Shown: positions 28,921-41,752 of the stretch, piece after piece
Layout of the letters: every line of letters starts with the position of its first letter
Numbering within the stretch: position 1 is the stretch's first letter
NCBI RefSeq assembly: GCF_048771995.1
Contig: NC_133027.1
Coordinates: 56,667,501 to 56,731,500 of the forward strand
From: Taeniopygia guttata
Lineage: Eukaryota > Chordata > Aves > Passeriformes > Estrildidae
Direction: 5' to 3'
Length of the DNA stretch: 64,000 nucleotides
The notes under the pieces: generated by a model
Database searches by the model: none
What the model was told of the DNA's origin: nothing
What the model saw: the letters and a program-made list of their open reading frames with translations, nothing else
Made by a program: the position numbers and the translations under genes

Positions 28921-29400
28921 CCGTTTGGGAGGACGGGGACCCCAAAGCCCGTTGTGCTTGTCCCGGTGCCGGGGCGGGCTGGCGAGCGGGGTCGGGCACG
29001 CTCCCGGCTCCCGGGCGCTTCCCGGCTCCAGGCGGGAGGTGGCAGCCGAGCCCGGCCGCGGAGCAGGTGCCGGCCGCGGTGATCCCGGCGGGCTGGCAGC
29101 GCGGGAAGCGAACGGGCAATGTGACTCTTTAATGCCTTTGAATGCTGGCGGCTTCTATGCCTACTTTCCAGCATTGCAGCCTTGTAAAGCACCAGCACGT
29201 CAGGTGTTGGGGCTTTTACGGTGTGTAGAAATGTGTTTGCCAAAGCCAAGCACTTTGTTGTTCAGCTGCGACACCTTTAATCCGTTTTTGTGGGAGCCGT
29301 ACCACACAGGGCAAGCGCTCTCGTCTGCTTTCCTTCACAGAGATACTTAACGAACAAGCTAGCAGGTCCGGGGGATGTAGTCAAGGATCCGGTTGTTTGG
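28920..29400. promoter_or_regulatory. Orphan CpG island, possible promoter
   Basis: The core at 28921-29115 is densely GC-rich with about 25 CpG pairs, and a CpG-bearing shore runs on to about 29400, in a region otherwise AT-rich and CpG-poor. A GC box-like GGGGCGGG lies near 28971. No TATA box is clear. In vertebrates such islands usually mark promoters, often in both directions. No coding exon fits beside it, so a long non-coding RNA, a remote 5' exon of a downstream gene such as EYA4, or an enhancer-promoter are the options. Confidence 0.6.
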
Positions 29401-32400
29401 AAGTTCACTTCTTATTTTGTAAGTAGCGCCATCCATCAGACCAAAGAACATCATTGTCAAACACGTAAAGGAGCAGCATAGACTTGAGATAAGAGCCAAG
29501 ATAGGTGAAGGCTTTTTTTTTTTTTTTTCCCCTCCCTGACTCAAGTGTCTGATGTATTACAGTGTTCAAAGCATTTCAGTATGCTTATATTGTATTCACA
29601 CATATGCAATGTATTTGAAACATTCCTACCAAGGAGATTGTGGTAAAAACTGTAATGTGCAGCTTGCTGGGTTTCATTGTAAAGTAATATAATATCCACA
29701 TGTGCGAAGGCCAACACAATATTTTATTTTTTGCCTACCCCAGGGAATATGATATTAAATTTATCAGCTGAAGTATTTGAATGAGAACTCATAAATATTT
29801 TCTGAGGTGCATCAGTGGCATGCATAGGGAGGGAGAAGACATGCAGCCCTGGATGAAGAGGAAGTTGTTCATGCTTTCCATCCTGCACTATTTCATAACA
29901 GCTATGCCTTGCCCTTCAGATGGGATGCTGGGAAAGTTTCTTCGTGACTGAAAACAAGTCTTAAATTGTGGAGAATTTGCTCGTCTGTGATTTTTTTTTT
30001 TTTTTTGTAATTATTAACTCTCTTGTACATAGACTGCAGATGTTGTTCATGTTGGATACGGAGCTTGGGGAGAGAGGAGAAGGCTCCCAAAAAGAGAAGT
30101 ACTGTTCTGAAGACATTTCAAATGCACAGGAGGGCTGTTGGCCTGCCTGCCTTACCTGATGTGCTGTGATTGTAGGCATCCTAGATGGACAAGCTGCTAC
30201 CAAATCTAAGAGGAGTTTGCACACTGCCTTTGTGTAGTTGTAAATCTACCAGGGCTTAAGCAAGCATCTCTGCATGGCATTACCCTGTCTGGTTTTGTGA
30301 TCTAGCCTCTTGTTTGGAGTTAATTTAATGGTACTGTGAACAAGACTAAAGAGTACATTTTGACAATGTAGAAAATCTTTGTGCCTCCACACCTTGCATA
30401 TCACCTGCAATTGGTCTCTGCATCTCAAGAAGGGCATATTTTTTTCTCAAAAAAAAAAAAAAAAAAGGAAAAGGATGTCTAAATTTACTGCAAAAAAAGT
30501 AATAGCAGGCTTATGGTTTCACTTCAGTTTGGTGAGAAAGCTGAAGAGGGGTGAAGCCGATTTATGGCATCAAGAAGGCAGCACAGAGGATGAGTGCTAA
30601 ACTTGTTTACCAAATTCTACAGTACTGGATCAGAGAACATGTATTGAAACTGATCAGATGTAATTTAAAACAGGTTTTTAAAAGTGCCTTTCTTCAAAGC
30701 CTGTAATAAACTTCTCAAACTGGCTGCTGCAAGAAAGTGTGAAGTCAGAACACATCAAGAGTTTCAAAATAGATTAGACAAATTAATGGATAAAAGGTGC
30801 AAACCAGATCCTATTGGGAAGGCAGTAATATTCCCACTAACACCTGAAATCTAACAACAGGATGCAGGAGCATGAGGATTAAATTTCAGATAGTGTTTTT
30901 TTTTCATGTGCTCTCCTTAAGCCACCTCTGCCACAGCCACTGTGGGGGACAGAAGCCTGGGTGATGGACATTGGTCTCACCACCTGGGGTATTTCTGATA
31001 GAAAAAGATTAGATAGGCATGCCCTTGGAGTGCTAAAAGAGCTCAAACTGCTGCCTATAGTCTCTTGTTTCAAGGTCACAGACTAAAAAAGGTACAAAAG
31101 AAATCAGCACTTGCAGAGAAAGCAAGTCAAGAGGAGGTAGCTGCTATAATCCTTTGGTAGTCAAGAAGCAAGGCTTTTTAGGAGTCTGGCTGATTAGCAG
31201 CCAGCTTGAAGGTGAAGACTAGCAGACTGAGGGTGGCTTAGAAGTGAAAGAAGTAAAAATCTTTTTTTGTTAACACTTGAGTTGGGAATATGAGAACCAT
31301 GAATATACCTATCCAGTTAGCTTTTTATCTTTACTTGTGGGAAATTGTATTAAAATGTCCTTGAGCTTATTTCTTTCTGAGCTTGCTCTGGTTTTGCAGT
31401 GGATGCACCTCTGTGACAATGTCATCCTGGGAATTACATCGCTCTTGGATCTACTTGTCTGCTGGCTGAAATTAGTCCAGGGCTGAAGCTGGCATGTGCT
31501 CTATATGTATGTCACCTCCAAGTATGTTGCCTTTGTGCATAAGGATGGGCTATTTCCAAAAGGAGTTGAAAGCTGTATTTGTCCAGCCCATAATGTCTTT
31601 AGTCACCCAGGTCTGCCCTTATTAGATACATTCTCTCTTCATAATATTTAATCCATCACAAAAGATGAACTGGCACTTTTTTTTGGGCCTAATAGCAAGG
31701 AAGCTCTTGGCACTTCAGAAGGCATTTCTCCCTTTGATCTAAAATAGCCTGTGTGCACTGACTTCTCTGGCACACTGCAATGTTCACCAGTTCTCTTAAG
31801 TTTTCCTGAGAGGAACAGAATTGTGAAGGTGGTGAAAGGGTGAACAGGGCAAGAATTTATTTGTTTTTTTTTCTTTTAGCTGTTGTTGGCCTGACATCTG
31901 AGGAATGAAGCTGAATTTGTAAGGACAATATTTTAAAATATTTGCCAGTTGTTCCAGATAATAAAATAGGGATTTTTGTCCAGAGGAGAAGAAATGAAAA
32001 TAAATAAACATAGATATTTTTCACCTAATTTATGACCTGCAAATAGGTTCCTCCTCAACCTGCATGATTAAATCTCTCCAGTCAAAAGGGACCATTTTGT
32101 TTACATCTTCTATCAATAAAAAGTAATGATTTTTTTTTTATAAGAGAAAAGAAATCCAACAATATTAGGCAGCTGTGGTTTAGATTGTTTTGCCATTTCT
32201 ACCAGGAATTTGACCGTGTTACAGGCAATATATAAATTATAGTTCCTCACCTTTAACATCACTGTCAAATTTAGTTTAATGGACATTGCCTTTACTCATA
32301 TCAATTTTATACATGGTAGAGATGGAAAATTTTTTTGTATAGGCATGATATTACTTATACTTATGGATGCTGGTTATGGCACAGCTTTGGTTTTTGACCT

Positions 32401-32545
32401 TGTAGATGTGTCAAGAGGGATTAGAAAGGTTTGTTTAAAATCTTGCATTTGAATAACATTTTTGAAGCTCAGTCTTCTTTTAGAAATACTTTGTGGCATA
32501 AGTACTTTTGGAGAACAGTTGATTCCCAAAGGAAAAGATGCACCA
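29401..32545. other. Intergenic
   Basis: AT-rich sequence with homopolymer runs (T-runs near 29515 and 29995, A-run near 30450). No gene or repeat family recognised. Confidence 0.6.
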
Positions 32546-32591
32546 GTTCTGTGTTAAGATCACTGTTCAAACAGTGATCTTAACACAGAAC
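32546..32591. repeat. Perfect inverted repeat, 22-bp arms, 2-base loop
   Basis: The left arm 32546-32567 starts GTTCTGTGTTAAG and the right arm 32570-32591 is its exact reverse complement, with only CA between. The symmetry stops exactly at both outer ends. As single strand it would fold into a 22-bp hairpin. Confidence 0.97.
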
Positions 32592-35500
32592 AAATCCCAG
32601 CCTCAGAAATGTGTTTTCACTAACCTAAGAGTGTGATAAGCTGAAGAAGAAGGTGCACAGCTTAGGCATCTGGCAGTGCTTCCACTGGAGCTGCTGTGCA
32701 GGGATAGTGATGGAGGATCATGAAGTGAGGTGTTCTTTCAAGTCTTATCATGTCTCAGCTACCTTACAATCTCTGGAGGGTCCAGGGTACAAGCTGCGCC
32801 TTAGTGTTCACCAAATTGTACATGTGCTGCAGATGTTTCGGGCTATCACCTGAAGTTTGTGATAACTACAACACATGCTGTTTTGGATGATCTCAATAGG
32901 GCATCTAGTATCTTATTTCTGAGGCATTTTTGCTGCAAGAAGCAATAAATTCAATTCTGTCATCATTAGGCAGGTGTTTATAAGTACTGCAAGGCTTTAA
33001 TCTCTCTCCAGGGAGAAAAATACTTCAGGGGCCCATTCTACAACTTGGCATTTGCTTTGCATCTCTGGCATGTTCCTGTTTCTTTCTACGTCAGGAGAGC
33101 AAGCATGATTTTACGGCTAGGACACCGGTCTGGAATAGTTTCCCAGATTTGCCAGTGACTGCTATGAAGTGTAGAGAAAATCTGTCCCTCAAATTGCCAG
33201 CTACAAAGAGTGAGGGTAGTGTGGCTTTTTATTTCTGTGTTGTGTTTCTTCTACATAGCTTTAGGACACAGACCATGTTGTGTTAGATCTATGTATCATG
33301 GATCCAAAATTTGTACACAAAGTCACCATCTACTGCTAATAATAGAGCAGAAGTTTAATTTAATCAGAATATTTGATAAATTTACCTCCAAATGACTTTG
33401 CCTTTGATAGTCATATGATGTTCCAACAAGAGATTCCTGGCTGTGGTATGACTACTGCAGTGTTTGGGTTTGGGAGAGTGTCAGCATGTAGCAACCCTGG
33501 TTTCCTGAAGCAGGTTTATGTAGATGGTGATCTAATTTATAACTGGATCATGAATTAATTTTCTTCAGACCTACAAAAGTTTATCCATGCAATGTCTCCC
33601 TGGTGCCTGTAGGAAGCCCTGTGGTCTCTCACATCCTCCATTTCCAAGAGACATTTTTTTCTGACTGTAATAATTCCTGGATCTGAAGGCAGTTTGCACC
33701 ATCTGAAAGGCTTGGAAAACCTAAAGTCCACTCACTGATAGTTGTTGAGCAGTCACTAGTGAAACTGTGCTGAAACTTTTTGAAAATTATTTGGGTAGCT
33801 ATGAGAAAACTCATAAAAGAACACAGGGAAAAAAAATGCCTTGAAGAAGCTTTGACTAAATTGCAGAGAAGCCCAGTAGCTCTCATTGCTGGAAAATTGC
33901 CTCAGGGAAGAAAAGAACATGATTTTTAAAGTTTTGGGCCCTGGGAGAAAAGTCACAAAGAAATTCAACAGGTTCTCTCAAGAAAATTTTGATGTGCCAC
34001 ATTGACCTTGGAACAGCTCACCCATAAAGGCAATGTTAAAACAATTCTCTCAAGAAAATATGGTGAACTGAAAAAAATAAATAAAAATTTCCAAGTAAAC
34101 TTCCCATATTTAGAAGAATATGGTAGAATCGTCTTAATGTTTTAAGGCAATCAGGAAGACTATAAGAAACACAAACAAATCCTTAAAGCTTTAAATATGA
34201 CCTAATTTGATGTATGCATAAAGTAATGACAACTGCTGCCATTTGCATCAAGCAGTTAATATTTGCTTTTAACTGTAGCTTAATTTTTTTCCATTAAATT
34301 AAGATAACATTATTTGTTTTACTCATTAGAACATTTACAAATTCATCATATTATAAACTATAGGCTATAGTTAGCCTTCAGAAATCTGTGCTGATGCAAA
34401 GAAGAAATTTCTCCATTGTTATTTTACAGCTTTTAATTTTTTTTTTAAATACACCATAATCTATTTTTCTTTTTTCCTGGTGAGTCTAGAAAAATGAAAT
34501 TGCTTTCTTTCCTAACGTCCCCACTGCATGTTTTTGCACACATATGAGTGCAGACGTGCATACATGTGTTTCCCTCTCACAAGAAGGAAATGTACTTGCA
34601 TCTCTACTCACTTCTTTCTTGACTATAATGATAATGATGTCAGAGTTTCACACTCCCTTGTGCTTAAAAATCTGAAGTACTTAAATACTTTAAATGTGCA
34701 GTACAGTACTTTAATTTGGTATATTTTTATTCCGGCAAATAAATATCCATTCTATATTTTTTCCTGTGTTAGAAAGTTTCTGAAATAGTGATTTTAACTG
34801 GTTTATATTCTGAACTAATCCAGCCTTTTCTGTCCATCTGTGTAGATTGTGTCTCCCCAGTCCTGCTGAAGCTGGACCTGTGCAGTGTAAAGGTTGAAAT
34901 CTTGAAGCAAGAAGAAGGCGTAGCACAGATATTTGTAGTTTAGTGTGTACAATCCTGGACTAGGAATGGGGAGAAAGAAGTTTGGTCCTTTATGTCCAAG
35001 TAATTTCTTGAGTCTTTGTTTGCATTTGTTTTTCAATAACTCTCTGAAGTAAGATGTAGAAGCAGTTCATGGGACAAAATACCAGGAAGGCTATTGAGTG
35101 TCTTCTGGTAAGGTCCCTCATCTCTCCCTTGGTGTCTCTGTTTATGACTTCAAGGCTGGTTTACCAAACCTATGTATCTACAAGGTACAGTGAGCACCCC
35201 CTGACTCTCCTTATGGCCAGTGGAAAACACAAATGGGGTCACTTCATCTCATCTTAAAGCAGATATTTAAATGATGAGTGAAATGAAGCATCTACTTCTT
35301 CAGAACTGCATGGGGAGCTTTTGAAGACTGGTCCAGGTGCCTGCATACCTCTGGTGCATGGACCCTCATGGTGCTGTGCACAAAGACACCTCAGGTCAGT
35401 GCTAAGTCAGAGAACTCCAGATAAGTAGGCCTGACTTAAGATTTTACAGGAAAAGCCTGATTTGTTTCCACGCTCCACGGTTTTGGCTGCTGGAATCTGA

Positions 35501-37017
35501 CTAGCAGCCACTAGTATTTGTCTATTCTCCAAGTTTGGTAAGAATAGGGAGAATCTCCCTTCCAAAAAACAAAAACTCCAAAAGACCCAACAAACCAAGA
35601 ACAAAACCTCAGGAATTGCCACATAGAAAGAAGTGTATTGTGCTTGGTTAGTGAGCTATATGTGGGGGAAGGCATTGGAAGGAAATCAAAGGCAAGGTCA
35701 GTGCTTAAAAAAGATGTGTACACAGTACCAAATGGCTGCTTTGCCCTTAGCACAGCCACCTAAAAACTATCCAAAGCTTCAGTTCTGCGCTCAGTGTGCA
35801 AGCTGAATATATCCCAAACTCAAATTGCAGTCCATGAGACTGCAAATCCATGTGGCTGGTTGGCAATGCTGAAAGTCAGCTTAATAAATGTCAGTAAATG
35901 TGAATACGCTGCAGCTGCCCCTACTTTTAAAGGAAGAACTAGGAAGTTCACACTTTGGCCCTTTGTTCTTATTGCTTCAGTGGAAGTTGATGTGGAAACT
36001 GTTAAATCAGGTCTGGAGAGTATGAAGTCCTAGAAATAAAATTATTTGTAAAAGAAACATCTAACACAAGAGAAGATCCTTGCCATCTTCTCCATAGCAT
36101 GTTTATTCAGAATAGCATGTTTTTAAAAGTTATAGTTAAGGTGTTTCCTTCCCTCTAAATGACTTGGAAAGACATAGAGACACATATTTCTTCCCTCCTT
36201 CAAAATAAGGAATCAGAATCACATACACATCCTTTGTACAAACCAGATGCTGGGACTTGGCATTGTATCTAGCCATAGCAATATATAATATGGGCAAAAC
36301 CACATGGGTGTCTAACCTAAGAAAGACATAAAATTTTGCTTTCACAAAATGTTGGAAACAAAGTGACTCTACAAAATGTGAAACAGATAAGCTTTAAACT
36401 CTTCCTTCTCGGTCAGTGCCAAGATCAGCACTGTATGGGGAAGATGCAGCTCTGATCATGAAGGACGGAAGGAGGAAGGAGCTAAAGGGGGTTTGCTGAA
36501 TGGCTGTACTCCTTCCACAGGATACCACCTTCTAATTGTTCTTGGAAGATCAAGCTGTAAATTGCCTAAAAATTCTGATAGATGTACTATCCTGCCCTAG
36601 AATCTGAGTTACTCAGGCTTAGCTTTCTGCTTCCTGATTAATTTTTTCTGGATTATTTAAATAAATTATTAGTAGCTGCATTACCCATAGTGTTGTGACC
36701 AATAATGTCTGGCACATTCCTGGTTCAGCTATTGTAAAAATGATGAGGGGTCCTCATCCTAGGATAAAACTAAGCTTCATAAACAAATACCAAATACCTT
36801 CTCTATAGCATTTTCTTCAAACCCAGTGAAATTAAGTGCAGGGCCATGTTTCCCCTTAGAGCAAGAAATCACTCAGCTGAAAGTATTATAAAACATTAAA
36901 TAGTTATCAAATGTTTTTCCAGGAATTTTTCAGTACTCATTAGAAAACAGTATCATAACTTACATGCACTAATTTTCACTCTTTACATGTGTATATAGTG
37001 TAACTTCCATTAATGTG
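32592..37017. other. Intergenic
   Basis: AT-rich sequence. A short phrase TTCTCTCAAGAAAAT occurs twice, near 33980 and 34045. No gene or repeat family recognised. Confidence 0.6.
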
Positions 37018-37193
37018 TGTCATGGGTTAACTCCAGTTGCCCCACAGCTGCTCCCTGACTTGAAGTGAGCACTGCACAGCAACAACTCAAACATCAGTAT
37101 GTTACCAACATTGTTCTCATCCTGAATCCAAGGCACAGCGCCCTACTAGCTACTGAGAAGAAAATTAACTCTATCCTATCCTAACCTAGGGCA
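37018..37193 (-). mobile_element. ERVL-like LTR remnant with internal deletion
   Basis: It opens TGTCATGGGTTAACTCCAG and closes with AAGAAAATTAACTCTATCC, the two edges of the same avian LTR group as the copies at 13198 and 41183. The middle is missing: only about 175 bases remain where those copies have over 550. The strand follows by comparison with the other two. No retroviral coding sequence is present. Confidence 0.75.
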
Positions 37194-38715
37194 AAGTGCC
37201 TTTACATTTACAAAAGAGATACTGTAAAATGACCCCATATTATGGTCTCCCATATTTTTCTTTCAATGGTTTCAGATCAAATTTGCCTACTTTAAATATT
37301 ATTTTTAAAAACTGATGGTGTCATTCACTGATCCCACCTTGAATCACATTTTGGTTTTTTTTTTTCTGTTGCATTTATAATGAAGATGACTTCATTATTG
37401 CACTAACAGTGTTGTTAATGATGTGCAAAAGGGGATAGAGACTGGCCCTTCAAGCCTTCCTCCCTTTCTATCTTGCCCTCACAGGAATTGTTAATTGTAG
37501 ACTGTTAACAGAGGAAAAATCTGTATTGTTTGGCCAAATGTGGAGATATATCTGGATGAGAAAGACAGAGCCTGGTGGGAAGGAATCATATATTAAGCTT
37601 TTCTGATCATAGTTGTATTTTAAGACTAATGAGAATTTAGTCCACATGTTGAGTGAAAGGATTTAGGCATCTTAAATCACTGCAAAACTAGATTCATTGG
37701 TGGTTGCCTTCTGTTTACTTCTGTTTCCTTCCACCTTATCTCCAGAGAACTTCTGTGGGAGCAACCTGCAACCCTAAATCCCACCCCATAGATTTGTGTG
37801 TCACTGTTGGGTGTTGCCCAGGATCCAGGAGAAGGCTGCTTCACCACATGTCACAGCTCTATTGCTTCAGCCCCCTCCATTTCCCCATCAATGCTGGAAC
37901 CATTTGCTGGCCATTGTGTGGCTTCCCCAGAAGTAAGTTTGTCTGATTCAAACATTTTGCATATGCAGCCTTGTCAGCTCAGAGTATCAGAAGAGAAGAA
38001 AGGAAACATGCCTTAATTAAACCATCAGTTCTGGTCTATGTTCTTATAGAAGCTAAAAGCTCTGTCGAGAGGTTTAATTTCTGTCATGTGGGTAGCTGGT
38101 TTAGACATTCCTAGCAAACTTCTCTTGCCAGTATGCACCACATCTCCACAGAGTTTGTTGTGAAAGCTATGTCTGCAAAAATTTTGTACTATGGAGAAGG
38201 TTCTAGCCACAGGGTGGAAGTGCCATTATTTTGAAGGTGAAACTTCAGTTTTCCTAGTCTGTAGTGTGTCGCTGTTGAGTAAGAAACAACAGTAGTGGAG
38301 TCTGAAACTGCATGAAATGGGGATAAACAGGCAAATGGACCCCTGGATGTCCTTACACTTTAAACAGTAGCTTGGCTTTTAAAGCAAATGCTTTGTAAAC
38401 ACTTCCTCTGCCTGGAAGCTTCTCATCACCTGCAGAGCCTCCAGACAATGATCCAGTATGCAGGTTTCAGCAGAATAATTTCCACTGATTCTTTGGGCAG
38501 TTTTATCCCCTAGTTTCTTTCCCTCATTTTGCTGACTGGAGATGGGGTGAGTGCATCTACTCTCTTCCAGTGTTCAAGAGTTCCTGTGTGTGAACAGGAT
38601 GCTCCCAGGATGATCCTGTATGGATGTCTGGGAGCAGCAGCAAGGCACCTGAGGCCGATGTGTGGGTGCTGAGTGAGCAGCAGCTAATAGTAAAGCCAGC
38701 AGTAGGAAGGGGAAG
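37194..38715. other. Intergenic
   Basis: Ordinary sequence between the LTR remnant and a CR1 tail. No feature recognised. Confidence 0.6.
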
Positions 38716-38770
38716 AATTACAGAGTAGTTTGTGTTGGGACTTTTAAAGTTCACCTAGTCCAATAAATGC
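38716..38770 (-). repeat. CR1 LINE 3' end, short fragment
   Basis: On the plus strand it reads GTTTGTGTTGGGACTTTTAA and then TCACCTAGTCCAA, the reverse complement of a CR1 3' terminus. About 55 bases are recognisable and diverged. Confidence 0.6.
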
Positions 38771-41182
38771 AGCTGCTTTCTGTCCTGTTTGCCCTGGGTC
38801 TATGGGCTACTGTGACCCATCCCTGAGATTTTCCTGCTGGTGGTGCTTGATGCAAAAAGTGAAATCTGAGAATCTAGTGCAGGGGGTATTACAGATAATA
38901 GCCTTTCTACAGAGAACAATGGACAGAAGCAGCAGGACATCAGAGGTGACAGTGCCTCCAGTAATCTATCAGGCTGTGTTGGCCATTCCAGTGGTTTGTA
39001 TAAGTGGAAGAGTTCATATCAGAAATATTTCCCTTCCATCCAGCCTAGAACATCTGGGCTTTGCTGAAGGAAGTAATTAAGTACAGTTATTTAATTGTGA
39101 ACTAAATGCCAATTAGCAGAGTGAAGCCATGCTAGAAACAGGCTGCATGATTGAAATGTTTAAAACCCATGGTGATCCAGACACACTTGGAGTAAAATGC
39201 AGAAGAATTAAAGCTCCCTTTCACATAGGTTTAATGCATTTACTTGCGGACAAGAGGGAAATGTGTTTTAACATAAGCTTCATTTTCAGGGAAATGCATG
39301 CATGGATTGGCTGATCTATTAATTACAATAGAATTGAAGGAAAATGTCCACAGGGTTTTAAAACCACCCTTAGCACTGCCACTGCTACCACTGCTAGTGA
39401 CTGGGAATTATAGAAAAAAAATGTAAACCAGCAGTTTTCCCTATTTGTATCTGTTTGACTCAGTTTAGACTATGAAATTACTAGACTTGTCTGGTTCACT
39501 TTTCTTCATTGGCAATGCAATGTTCTGGCTTTCATATCCTATAAAAGTAGTGATGCCACAAAATTGTAAGGGAAATGCTTCGGTCCCGCAGCATAGCTAT
39601 AATTAAATCCAACTAAAGTATTTTCATTGCCTGAGATGAGGAATCTTAAAAAAAACTAGGCTAGACCAGCAACTCAGGTAATAACATAAACATATTTTTT
39701 AATACCATATTATCAGAATGTTGATGAGAATTTTCAACTGAATTTTTAAGTACTTTCTTTAATGAAACAATCATTATCATATGGTATAATGCCTACAACC
39801 AGCTATACCTAACAGGATTGTAATCCTGTTGAGCTGCTGTAATGGCATGAACCACAAAAGCAAAACCCAAGCGGTTTATCAATGTCAACAAACTCCCAGA
39901 TGGAATTACAGTCTTACACGCACCATTTAGCTGTATGCTATTCATTACAACATATGACAAAAATTATGCTTCTATTAAAAATGCACAGATGAGAATACGT
40001 GTTGTTGAAGAGGGATTGTTTAAAGAGCAAAAGGCATCTTTTGCTGCAATGCAGTCTCATTTTTTGTGCAATGCCTTTTCAGGCGTATTTGCAGAATGAT
40101 GGGGAATTAGGTTTAAGTCCTGAAAGAAATGCTGTGTCTTAGGCTCAGTAGAATATTTCTGGCTTTGTCTTTTCATATGAACTTTCCTTGTGCTGTCCAT
40201 GAGCGGTGAAATCTGGCCACCCTCAGAGAAAGCACGAGCTGGAGCATGGCAATGAGAATCTTTGAGAAAGAAACTACAAGGTACTGGCCTTAGAAATCCT
40301 CTGGAACCCACTGGGACTTTGTAACAGAGTGGAGGCAGCCCTTGGATGTTGTAAGGATCATTATTTTGTAAAATTTCAAAACTAGTCAAACAGTATGGAT
40401 TCCAAAGTTCAATGTGTGGTTTGTGCAGTCATGTTTATCGTTTTTGTAGAAAAGTCCCAGTGTAAAAAAAAATTCCCAGCTTAAAATGAAATTGCAGTGC
40501 CATGAGACCAACATGAAGCTAAATTGTACCAAGTGAAAGTGGCTTGGAGACATCTTGGGAACCCCCAAAGTGTTTGAAGAGATTCTCAGTGCCTCAAGCA
40601 GCACTCATCTATTATTGAAGTAGATGAGCTCTCCAGTATTTACCACTATAATTGCTGCATGGGCAAAGAGGAGAGGTGAAAGCAGAAAAGGTTGGGTGGG
40701 AGAAGTGGTTTGCTATGCTTTAGGACCCTCCAGATGGCCAATGTGGATGACCAATCCATCCAGAGGGATGGCAGCTCTAGGGCTGACCGGGAGAATTCAG
40801 CAGGTCAGGGAAGCAGTAAGGCAGGCTCTGTGAGAACAGTGTGCTCCTGTAGGTTTAATTCTCTGCTGCAACATCAGAAATAGGGTGATAGCATTGTAGG
40901 ACAGTGCTTTCAGTAGCTCTGAGTTATTTAATTCCTCCATCCTAGGGAACTGAGACATGCCTGCCTGGAGCTGGCTTCTCCAGGTGTGCTTTACACAGGA
41001 AAAACAATGGTGGGAACAGGAACAAACAGGATACATGTGCAGGATGAAGAAGGAAAACACTCCTTTAAATTCTGTGCCTCAGCTAGCAGATGCTTGGTGC
41101 AGATATCTACAGCATGCTCAGTGTGGAAGATGTGTCTGAGGACATAAATCCTGTTCCTATAGCCCATGTGACACATTCATGT
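38771..41182. other. Intergenic
   Basis: No gene, RNA gene or repeat family recognised. Open frames of up to 110 codons near 40.1-40.4 kb show no domain. Confidence 0.6.
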
Positions 41183-41752
41183 TGTGGTTTAAACTCAGAT
41201 GATGACTAGACATCACTCAGCTGCTCACTCAGTCCCCTGCCAGCAGAATGTGGGAGAGTAAAAGTGAGAAAACTTGTGGGTTGAGATAAAGACAGTTTAA
41301 TAAGAGTAAAAAGGAAGAAAATAATAACAATAATAAAAAAATATACTAAACAAGTGATGCACGGTGCAATTGCTTACCACTCACCAACCAGTAGATGCCC
41401 AGCCAGTCCCTGAGCAGCAGCCCCTGCCAATCTTTCCCCCCAGTTTATGTACCAGGCATGATGCCATATGGTACAGGATACCCCTTTGGGCAGTTGGGGT
41501 CAGCTGTCCTGTCTGTGTCCCTTCACACCTTCTTGTGCCCCTCCAGCATTCTTGCTGGCAGAGCATAGGAAGCTGGAAAGTCCTTGACTTAGTATAAACA
41601 GTACTTAGAAACAACTAAAAATACGAGTGTATTATCAACATTATTCTCATGCTAAATACATAACACATCACTGTACTAGCTACAAAAAATTGAATCTAAA
41701 AAATATTAATTTTTAATTTTAAAAGTTAACTCTATCCCAGTCAAAACCAGGA
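41183..41752 (-). mobile_element. ERVL-like solo LTR
   Basis: The block starts TGTGGTTTAAACTCAG and ends near ATCCCAGTCAAAACCAGG. Shared landmarks with the 13198 copy are GTTGAGATAAAGACAGTTTA, a TGATGCCATATGGTACAGG region and GCAGTTGGGGTCAGCTG. On the minus strand TACATAAACTGG near 41450 is the TATA position. It carries an A-rich AATAATAAC segment (about 41320) that the 13198 copy lacks, which suggests a different subfamily. No internal retroviral genes lie beside it. Confidence 0.85.

Noticed and set aside
28877..29350. Open frames of 80-141 codons on both strands
   Set aside because: GC-driven, low-complexity translations in the orphan CpG island with no domain and no splice support.
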